DNA of 5,907 bases from Gemmatimonadaceae bacterium (GTDB lineage: Bacteria; Gemmatimonadota; Gemmatimonadetes; Gemmatimonadales; Gemmatimonadaceae). Position 1 is the first letter of the stretch, and each line of letters starts with the position of its first letter. The DNA lies in contig JALOPO010000124.1 in assembly GCA_025453855.1 (NCBI GenBank), forward strand, positions 1 through 5,907. The letters are read 5' to 3'. The translations under genes and the position numbers were made by a program. Under the pieces are notes generated by a model. It ran no database searches. It was not told the origin of the DNA and worked only from the letters and a program-made list of their open reading frames with translations. Shown here piece by piece: positions 1 through 5,342 of this stretch.

Positions 1-258
1 CGCCTCGAGGTGTCGTCGCCCGGGATGGAGCGGCCGCTGCGCCATGGCGGTGACTGGCGGCGCTTCGCCGGCAGGCGGGCGGCGGTCACCAGTGCCGCGC
101 TGCCGGGGAGCCGTGTGGAGGGAACGCTGGTGGGCACCGAACGCGCGGACGACGGCGAGATCGGCGTCCTGCGCGACGACAAGGGGACAGAACATCGGGT
201 GGCGCTGGCGGCCGTGAAGACCGCGCAGCTGGTCGTCACCTGGAACCGAGACGGCTGA
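1..258 (+). CDS. rimP: Ribosome maturation factor RimP, C-terminal part (5' end outside the window)
   Basis: RimP binds the free 30S subunit and helps its late maturation in the cytoplasm. The reading frame is open from base 1 to the TGA at 256-258 and gives 85 residues, roughly the second half of a protein that is about 150 residues in E. coli. It opens with RLEVSSPGMERPL, the conserved end of the RimP N-terminal domain (family pattern LEVSSPG followed by a basic residue and RPL). The rest, from about residue 22, fits the small beta-barrel (Sm-like) C-terminal domain and ends VALAAVKTAQLVVTWNRDG. An in-frame GTG at 10 encodes the Val of this conserved motif and is not a start. Only 10 bases separate the stop from nusA, the usual neighbour of rimP, which supports the call. 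The true start and any operon promoter lie upstream of the window. Confidence 0.93.
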   Translation, partial: RLEVSSPGMERPLRHGGDWRRFAGRRAAVTSAALPGSRVEGTLVGTERADDGEIGVLRDDKGTEHRVALAAVKTAQLVVTWNRDG

Positions 259-262
259 GGGG
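257..262 (+). promoter_or_regulatory. Ribosome binding site of nusA
   Basis: GAGGGG overlaps the last two bases of the rimP stop codon and lies 6 bases before the ATG at 269. It supports that ATG and places nusA in close succession to rimP on one transcript. Confidence 0.7.
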
Positions 263-268
263 ACGACG

Positions 269-1585
269 ATGGAGATCCTCAACGCGATCCGCGAGCTCAC
301 GAACTCCAAGCAGATGGACCGCGAGGAGCTGCGCGGGCTGCTGCAGGACGGGATCGTCGCGGCGCTGCAGCGCAAGTACGGACCGACGGTCGATGCCGAG
401 GTCGAGATCGACGAGGCCAAGGGCGAGATCCGCATCGTGCGCCTGCGCACGGTGGTGGAGAGCGTCACCGATCCGATCCGCGAGGTCACCCTCGAGGAGG
501 CGCGCTTCCTCGACGAGACCTTCGAGGTCGGCGACGTGATGGAGACGCCCATCGAGTTCGCCGAGTTCGGGCGCACCGCGGTGCAGGCGGCCAAGCAGCG
601 CATCCTCCAGCGTGTCCGCGAGGGCGAGCGGACCAAGATCCGCGACGAGTTCAGCGGTCGCGTGGGTGACCTCTTCTCCGGCGAGGTGCAGCAGATCGAG
701 CGCGGCAAGATCGTGCTCATGCTGAACAAGCACCGCGAGGCCGAGGCGATCATCCCCTATCGCGAGCAGAACCATCGCGAGCACTACCACCAGGGCGAGA
801 CGATCCGCGCGGTGCTCAAGAAGGTCGAGGAGAGCCCCAAGGGGCCGCGCCTCATCTTCTCGCGTGGCGACCCGCTCTTCGTGCAGGCGCTCTTCAAGCT
901 CGAGGTCCCCGAGATCGCGCAGGGGATCGTCGAGATCCGCGCCGCCGCGCGCGAGGTGGGGAGCCGCACCAAGATCGCCGTCGTCTCGCGCGACGACGCG
1001 ATCGATCCCGTGGGCGCCTGCGTGGGGCTCAAGGGGGCGCGCGTGCAGGCGGTCGTGAACGAGCTGGGGGGCGAGCGCATCGACATCGTCCCGTGGTCGG
1101 CCGACCCGGAGCGCTTCGCCAAGCTGGCGCTCGCGCCGGCGAAGGTGGCGCGCGTCTTCAGCGACGCCGCCACGCGCACGATCCAGGCGGTGGTCGACGA
1201 CGACCAGCTCTCGCTGGCCATCGGCCGGGCGGGGCAGAACGTGCGCCTGGCCAGTGAACTCACCGGCTGGAAGATCGATCTCTACTCGAGTCGCGAGTGG
1301 GTGGAGAAGGGGGCCGAGGGAGCCGGCTTCGCGCCGCTGCCGGGCGAGGAGCAGGCGGCCGACGTCCCGCTCTCCGCGATCGAGGGGCTCTCGATCTCCA
1401 CCGTCGCGGTGCTCGAGGCGGGCGGGTATCGCACGCTCAATGATATTATTGATCTGGAGCGCGCCGACTTCCTCCGCCTGCCGGGCATCGCGCCCGAGGA
1501 GGCGGACCGGATCGTCGCGATCCTCGACGAGCTGACGACGGACGATGCGACGCCCGATGGCGGGGCCGCGGAGGCGTCGGCCTGA
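269..1585 (+). CDS. nusA: Transcription termination/antitermination factor NusA
   Basis: NusA binds RNA polymerase and nascent RNA, and modulates pausing, intrinsic and Rho-dependent termination and antitermination. The 438-residue protein is intermediate between the short form of B. subtilis (about 370) and the long form of E. coli (about 495). Domains in order: the RNA polymerase-binding N-terminal domain (about 1-125); an S1 domain (about 131-200, starting RVGDLFSGEV and including AIIPYREQ); KH1 (about 205-280, with GACVGLKG at 249-256); KH2 (about 285-345, with LAIGRAGQN at 316-324); and a C-terminal helix-hairpin-helix segment (about 365-421, with a LPGI turn). E. coli carries two acidic repeats at this end, whereas only one such unit is visible here. 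The ATG start is supported by GAGGGG 6 bases upstream. The stop TGA at 1583-1585 overlaps the CTG proposed to start the next gene. Codons 391-395 are unusually AT-rich (separate entry). Confidence 0.98.
   Translation: MEILNAIRELTNSKQMDREELRGLLQDGIVAALQRKYGPTVDAEVEIDEAKGEIRIVRLRTVVESVTDPIREVTLEEARFLDETFEVGDVMETPIEFAEFGRTAVQAAKQRILQRVREGERTKIRDEFSGRVGDLFSGEVQQIERGKIVLMLNKHREAEAIIPYREQNHREHYHQGETIRAVLKKVEESPKGPRLIFSRGDPLFVQALFKLEVPEIAQGIVEIRAAAREVGSRTKIAVVSRDDAIDPVGACVGLKGARVQAVVNELGGERIDIVPWSADPERFAKLALAPAKVARVFSDAATRTIQAVVDDDQLSLAIGRAGQNVRLASELTGWKIDLYSSREWVEKGAEGAGFAPLPGEEQAADVPLSAIEGLSISTVAVLEAGGYRTLNDIIDLERADFLRLPGIAPEEADRIVAILDELTTDDATPDGGAAEASA
1437..1452. other. AT-rich imperfect dyad inside nusA
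   Basis: TCAATGATATTATTGA is symmetric at 14 of 16 positions. The single mismatched pair would be G-U in RNA. It covers codons AAT GAT ATT ATT GAT (1439-1453, 13 of 15 bases A/T), in a gene whose Asn, Asp and Ile codons otherwise nearly all end in C. It encodes NDIID in the C-terminal domain of NusA. No function can be assigned. An operator or a weak -10-like element (TATTAT at 1444-1449) are guesses. Confidence 0.4.
1570..1574 (+). promoter_or_regulatory. Ribosome binding site deciding the CTG start of the L7Ae-like gene
   Basis: GGAGG lies inside the last codons of nusA, 7 bases before CTG 1582. No comparably good purine block precedes the only other candidate start, GTG 1630. This is the main DNA-level argument for the CTG start. 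Confidence 0.6.
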
Positions 1586-1923
1586 GCGAGGTCGATGCGA
1601 CGCGCCTCGCCCGGCTCCTCGGACTCGGGGTGCGTGGGCGGCTGGTGGTGGTGGGGGTGGAACAGGTGCGAGCCGCGGCCCGGAAGGGCGGGCTCGCGCT
1701 CGCGTTGGTGGCGGACGATGCGGCGGCGCACAGCGTCGCCAAGGTCGTCCCGCTGCTCGAGGCGCGCGGCGTCCCGCTGTTCGGGGGCGTGAGCGGGCAG
1801 GTGCTGGGACACGCGGTGGGCAAGGAACAGGTGGCGGCGGTCGGGGTCACGGACCCTGCGCTCGCCAAGGGCATCCGGGAGCTGGGGCTCCCGGTGCGTG
1901 AAGGGCCTCGGAGGACGGATTGA
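1582..1923 (+). CDS. ylxQ: L7Ae/L30e-family RNA-binding protein, YlxQ type
   Basis: Members of this family bind kink-turns or related RNA folds. The bacterial YlxQ proteins encoded between nusA and infB are ribosome-associated or of unclear role. The 113-residue product shows the family pattern: LLGLGVRGRLVVVGVEQVR near the N-terminus, then a basic patch ARKGG, LALVADDA, the segment LLEARGVPLFG, LGHAVGKEQ and VGVTDPALA near the end. Start choice: in this frame the only candidates between the upstream stop at 1450 and the conserved core are CTG 1582 and GTG 1630. CTG 1582 has GGAGG at 7 bases, overlaps the nusA stop as CTGA and keeps the first helix (ARLLGLG). GTG 1630 would cut into the conserved region and leave 97 residues. 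The gene ends TGA 1921-1923, overlapping the infB start. The ylxR gene that often precedes ylxQ is absent. Family is secure; the start and the molecular role are less so. Confidence 0.85.
   Translation: MSEVDATRLARLLGLGVRGRLVVVGVEQVRAAARKGGLALALVADDAAAHSVAKVVPLLEARGVPLFGGVSGQVLGHAVGKEQVAAVGVTDPALAKGIRELGLPVREGPRRTD
1910..1915 (+). promoter_or_regulatory. Ribosome binding site of infB
   Basis: GGAGGA ends 4 bases before TTG 1920, and its GGAGG core ends 5 bases before. It supports the TTG start over the in-frame ATG at 1944. It lies inside the end of the L7Ae-like gene, so ribosomes finishing that gene stop right at this start. Confidence 0.7.
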
Positions 1924-4865
1924 GCAAGCTGCTTGTGGCAGACATGGCACGGGAGTTCGAGATCGGCGTGGATGAGGTCATCGCCATGCTGCGCTCGATG
2001 GATGTCCCCGTGTACGGCGCGCAGAGCGCGCTGACCGACGATCACGTGTCGCGGGTGCGCGCGCGCTGGGAGCGCGAGAAGCGCGCCCGGCAGCAGCGTG
2101 CCGCGCAGCCGGCCGCGCCCGCGGGGGCCGCTCGGCGTCGCAAGGGTGCGCCGGCTCCGGCGCCCGAGGCGCCGGTGGTCGCCGTCGAGGCCCCGCCCGT
2201 CGCCGCCACCGCGACCGTCGATCCCGCCGCCGGGCCGGGTGCGCCGGCCGTGCGCCGGCGCAAGGCCGCCGACGTCGCCGCGCAGCACGCCGCGGCGGCC
2301 GAACTTGCGGCCGAGGCGGCCGCGCTGGTCGAGATCGCGGCGCCGCCGGCACCGGTCGTCGAGGCCGCGCCCGCCCTCACCGAGGAGGTGCGGTCGCCCG
2401 CCGCGGCGCCGGTGGAGCCCGTCGCGCCCGCGACCGAGGCGCCGCGCGCTGCCCCGCCGGCACCAATCGCGCCGGCTGCGGCCACTCCTGCCGCGCCGTC
2501 GGCGGTCCCGTCGGTCGCGCTGCCGCCACGCGACGCTGCGCCGCCGCGGCCGCCGGCCCAGCCGGCGATCAATCGCCCGTCGTCGATGACGCCGCCGGTC
2601 GCCCCGGTGGCGTCGGCCTCGCCGTCGCCGCGCGCGCCGCTGCAGCCGCCGCGCCCCGCGTCGGTGAGCGCGCCGCCGCGCCCGGCCGGACCGGGTGGTG
2701 GTGGCGATCGTGGTGGGCCGCGGCCGGCCGGCGCGGGGCTTCCCCCGCGTCCGCGCCCTGCCGGCGCATTTGCGCCGCGCGGGCCAGGCCAGGGCGGCGG
2801 CCCCGGTGGCGGATATCGCGGCCCCGGTGGTGATCGGCGCGGGCCCGGCGGTCCGCCGGCCGCGGCCGGCGTCGGACTCCCGCCGCGCACGGGTGGTGAT
2901 CCACGCCGTGGCGGGGGCAAGAAGGGACGTCGCGGCAACGTGGACCAGGCGGCCGTGGATGCGAACATCGCCAAGACGATGGGCGCGCTCCGCGGCCCGG
3001 CCGGCCGTCGCCGCCGCTTCGACGATTCGTCGTCGCGCGAGGCGCTCGAGGCGCTGCGCGCCGCGAACGCGGAGCGCGAGCGCACCACCGTGCGCGTCAA
3101 CGAGTTCATCACCGTCTCCGAGCTCGCGCAGATCCTCAAGGTGCCCGCCACCGACATCGTCGGCTTCGCGTTCAAGCACCTCGGCCTGATGGTCACCATC
3201 AACCAGCGTCTCGACTTCGACCAGATCGAGCTGATCGCCGGCGAGTTCGGCTTCCAGGCGGTCCGGGAGGAGGAGTACCAGGTCGAGATCGAGGGCGAGA
3301 CGAACGTCGAGGACGCCGACGAGGATCGCGTGCCGCGGCCGCCGATCGTGACCATCATGGGTCACGTCGACCACGGCAAGACGTCGCTCCTCGACTACGT
3401 CCGCAAGGCGAACGTCGTCGCCGGCGAGGCCGGTGGCATCACGCAGCACATCGGTGCCTACCACGTCACGCTGGCCGGTGGGCGCACCATCACCTTCCTC
3501 GACACGCCGGGCCACGAGGCGTTCACCGCCATGCGTGCGCGCGGCGCGCAGGTCACCGACATCGTCGTGCTGGTGGTCGCGGCCGACGACCAGGTGATGC
3601 CGCAGACCATCGAGGCGATCTCGCATGCGCGCAACGCGGGCGTGCCGATGATCGTCGCGATCAACAAGATCGACGTCGCCGGCGCCCAGCCGCTCAAGGT
3701 CCGCCAGGAGCTCCTGCAGCACAACGTCGTGCTCGAGGACTTCGGCGGCACCGTGCTGGCCACCGACATCTCCGCCAAGAAGGGGACGAACGTCGACCAG
3801 CTGCTCGAGCAGATCCTCCTGCAGGCCGAGCTCCTCGACCTGCGCGCCAATCCCGACCGGCGCGCCACGGGCACGGTGGTCGAGGCCCAGCTCGACCCGG
3901 GCAAGGGGCCCGTCGCCACGATCCTCGTGCAGAACGGCACGCTCGACGTGGGCGACGACTTCATCTGCGGCGTCTACAGCGGGCGCGTGCGCGCGCTGCT
4001 CGACGAGCGCGGGAAGAACGTGAAGAGCGCCGGCCCGGGCATCCCGGTGCAGGTGCTCGGCATGACCGGCGTCCCGATGGCCGGTGACCAGTTCCTCGAG
4101 GTCGAGGATGCCACGGCGGCGCGCGAGATCGCGCAGCGTCGTGAGCGCCTCGAGCGCGAGGCGCGGAGCCGTCGCACCACCAAGTCGTCCGTCTCGCTCG
4201 AGGACTTCATGGCGGCGTCGGCCGGCACCGAGAAGCGCACGCTCAAGCTCCTCATCAAGGCCGACCAGGGCGGCCCGGCCGAGGCGCTCGCGGATGCGCT
4301 GCAGCAGCTCAGCAACGCCGAGGTGCAGGTCGAGGTCATCCAGCGCGGCGTGGGCGCGATCTCGGAGAGCGACATCCTGCTCTCCAAGGCCGCCGGCGCG
4401 ATCATCATCGGCTTCCACGTGCGCCCCGACACCAAGGCGCGTGCGGCGGCCGAGCGCGAGGGCGTCGACATCAAGCTCTATCGCATCATCTACGAGGCCG
4501 TCGCCGACGTGAAGGCGGCGCTCGAGGGGATGCTGCGCCCGGAGCAGAAGGAAGTCATCTTCGGCGAGGCCGAGGTGCGCGAGATCTTCCGCGTGCCGAA
4601 GTTCGGCGTCATCGCCGGCTGCATGGTCCGCAGCGGCCTCATCAACCGTCAGGGTCGCGTGCGCGTGATCCGCGACGGCATCGAGGTCTACGAGGGGACG
4701 ATCGGCTCGCTGCGTCGCTTCAAGGACGACGTGCGCGAGGTGAAGGAAGGGTTCGAGTGCGGCATCGGCGTCGAGAACTTCAACGACCTCAAGGTCGGCG
4801 ACGTGCTCGAGGTCTACCGCACGGAGCAGGTCGCGCGCACGCTCGACGGGCGCGAGTCGGCCTGA
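1920..4865 (+). CDS. infB: Translation initiation factor IF2
   Basis: IF2 is the GTPase that delivers formyl-Met initiator tRNA to the 30S subunit and promotes joining of the 50S. The product has 981 residues. Order: a first IF2N domain (about 1-50, SKLLVADMAREF); an Ala/Pro/Val-rich linker (about 60-258); a Gly/Arg-rich linker (259-339); a second IF2N-type domain (about 393-447); and the G domain with G1 GHVDHGKT (481-488), G2 GGIT (505-508), G3 DTPGH (528-532), G4 NKID (582-585) and G5 SAK (618-620). Then come domains II and III, and the C-terminal initiator-tRNA-binding domain with EGFECGIGVENFNDLKVGD. All GTPase motifs are intact. The TTG start overlaps the upstream stop as TTGA, has a good ribosome binding site and gives the family-typical SKL opening. 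ATG 1944 would remove the first strand. Internal ATGs at 2586 (residue 223) and 2979 (residue 354) could in principle give shorter isoforms as in E. coli, but neither was seen to have a clear binding site. Confidence 0.98.
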   Translation: MSKLLVADMAREFEIGVDEVIAMLRSMDVPVYGAQSALTDDHVSRVRARWEREKRARQQRAAQPAAPAGAARRRKGAPAPAPEAPVVAVEAPPVAATATVDPAAGPGAPAVRRRKAADVAAQHAAAAELAAEAAALVEIAAPPAPVVEAAPALTEEVRSPAAAPVEPVAPATEAPRAAPPAPIAPAAATPAAPSAVPSVALPPRDAAPPRPPAQPAINRPSSMTPPVAPVASASPSPRAPLQPPRPASVSAPPRPAGPGGGGDRGGPRPAGAGLPPRPRPAGAFAPRGPGQGGGPGGGYRGPGGDRRGPGGPPAAAGVGLPPRTGGDPRRGGGKKGRRGNVDQAAVDANIAKTMGALRGPAGRRRRFDDSSSREALEALRAANAERERTTVRVNEFITVSELAQILKVPATDIVGFAFKHLGLMVTINQRLDFDQIELIAGEFGFQAVREEEYQVEIEGETNVEDADEDRVPRPPIVTIMGHVDHGKTSLLDYVRKANVVAGEAGGITQHIGAYHVTLAGGRTITFLDTPGHEAFTAMRARGAQVTDIVVLVVAADDQVMPQTIEAISHARNAGVPMIVAINKIDVAGAQPLKVRQELLQHNVVLEDFGGTVLATDISAKKGTNVDQLLEQILLQAELLDLRANPDRRATGTVVEAQLDPGKGPVATILVQNGTLDVGDDFICGVYSGRVRALLDERGKNVKSAGPGIPVQVLGMTGVPMAGDQFLEVEDATAAREIAQRRERLEREARSRRTTKSSVSLEDFMAASAGTEKRTLKLLIKADQGGPAEALADALQQLSNAEVQVEVIQRGVGAISESDILLSKAAGAIIIGFHVRPDTKARAAAEREGVDIKLYRIIYEAVADVKAALEGMLRPEQKEVIFGEAEVREIFRVPKFGVIAGCMVRSGLINRQGRVRVIRDGIEVYEGTIGSLRRFKDDVREVKEGFECGIGVENFNDLKVGDVLEVYRTEQVARTLDGRESA
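2694..2936 (+). other. Gly/Arg/Pro-rich low-complexity linker of IF2
   Basis: Codons 259-339 of infB encode a segment dominated by Gly, Pro and Arg, with runs such as GPGGGGDRGGPRP, YRGPGGDRRGPGG and RRGGGKKGRRG, and the short repeat GLPPR twice. It follows about 200 residues dominated by Ala, Pro and Val. No globular domain is expected. RG/RGG-like segments often contact RNA non-specifically; that role here is inference. Confidence 0.75.
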
Positions 4866-4877
4866 TCACGGGACGCG

Positions 4878-4919
4878 GCGCGTGGCCCCCCGGCGGACTC
4901 CGCCGCGGGGGCCACGCGC
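4878..4919 (+). terminator. Strong GC-rich hairpin after infB (terminator-like, no T tract)
   Basis: GCGCGTGGCCCCC (4878-4890) pairs perfectly over 13 bp with 4907-4919. After one bulged C at 4906, six more pairs (4891-4896 with 4900-4905) close on the three-base loop ACT. The stem starts 12 bases after the infB stop. The bases that follow, CGCGTCTCC-type sequence, hold no run of T, so it is not a textbook intrinsic terminator. It may instead be a partial terminator, an RNase processing or mRNA-stabilising structure, or an attenuator between infB and rbfA. Confidence 0.6.
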
Positions 4920-4928
4920 GTCTCCACA

Positions 4929-4945
4929 CGGGGCGCCACGCCCCG
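4929..4945 (+). promoter_or_regulatory. Small hairpin abutting the rbfA ribosome binding site
   Basis: CGGGGCG (4929-4935) pairs with CGCCCCG (4939-4945) over 7 bp around the loop CCA. The last paired base, G4945, is the first base of the rbfA GGAGG. The stem could limit or position ribosome access to rbfA. It may also be chance in such GC-rich DNA. Confidence 0.4.
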
Positions 4946-4949
4946 GAGG
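4945..4949 (+). promoter_or_regulatory. Ribosome binding site of rbfA
   Basis: GGAGG lies 6 bases before ATG 4956 and fixes that start. It sits directly against the small upstream hairpin. Confidence 0.75.
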
Positions 4950-4955
4950 CTTGCG

Positions 4956-5342
4956 ATGGCAGGAAATCCACGTCGCCCGGACCGGGTGGCCGAAGCGATC
5001 CGCGAGGAGGTCGCGCGCTGGCTGCAGCGCGACGTCGAGGACGCGCGGCTCTCGGGGACGCTCGTGACCGTCACCGGGGTCGAGGTCACGCGTGACCTGC
5101 GGCAGGCGAAGGTCTTCGTGACGATCATGGGCGACGAGGCGCAGCGCGCGGGGGTGATGGAGGCGCTCGCCGAACTCGCCCCGTCGCTGCGCGGCCCCGT
5201 CGGGCGTGCGCTGCGCCTGCGCTCGGCGCCCGAGTTCGTCTTCCGCACCGACACGAGCGTCGCGTACGCCGCGCGCATCGAGTCGCTGCTCTCGCAGCTC
5301 AACAAGCCTGCGCCCGGCGCCGGTGACGACACGGACGACTGA
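4956..5342 (+). CDS. rbfA: 30S ribosome-binding factor RbfA
   Basis: RbfA binds the immature 30S subunit near the 5' helix of 16S rRNA, assists late maturation and cold adaptation, and leaves before initiation. The 128-residue protein is of normal family length (about 120-135). It is a single KH-type domain. Visible family features are RVAEAIREEVARWLQRDVED near the N-terminus, TLVTVTGVEVTRDLRQAKVFVTIMG in the middle, LRGPVGRALRLRSAPEFVFRTDTS and a closing helix IESLLSQL. A short acidic tail (GDDTDD) follows. The ATG start has GGAGG at 6 bases. This is the only gene here separated from its upstream neighbour by a substantial gap (90 bases, with hairpins), so it could be controlled apart from infB. 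Its last 20 bases overlap the proposed truB start. RbfA and RimP, encoded in the same operon, act on the same particle. Confidence 0.96.
   Translation: MAGNPRRPDRVAEAIREEVARWLQRDVEDARLSGTLVTVTGVEVTRDLRQAKVFVTIMGDEAQRAGVMEALAELAPSLRGPVGRALRLRSAPEFVFRTDTSVAYAARIESLLSQLNKPAPGAGDDTDD

Noticed and set aside
1421..1449. Internal promoter using TATTAT (1444-1449) as a -10 element
   Set aside because: The position expected for a -35 element reads GGCGGG, with no TTGACA-like match; kept only as an unexplained AT-rich dyad.
1545..1901. Overlapping + strand frame considered as a possible ylxR
   Set aside because: It lacks the Arg-x-Cys-x-x-Cys-type opening and other DUF448 features, and runs out of frame through the L7Ae-like gene.
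1630..1923. GTG 1630 as start of the L7Ae-like gene
   Set aside because: It would begin inside the conserved N-terminal region, lacks a clear ribosome binding site and leaves a gap after nusA; CTG 1582 fits better, though this is not proven.
2042..3358. 438-codon - strand frame opposite the IF2 linker
   Set aside because: Its Ala/Gly/Pro-rich translation is the complement of the low-complexity linker; no domain or independent gene signal.
1446..4418. 990-codon open frame on the - strand opposite nusA, ylxQ and infB
   Set aside because: It mirrors strongly codon-biased GC-rich genes on the + strand. The translation is repetitive Arg/Asp/Leu/Gly-rich text with no recognisable domain, and the + strand genes are certain.
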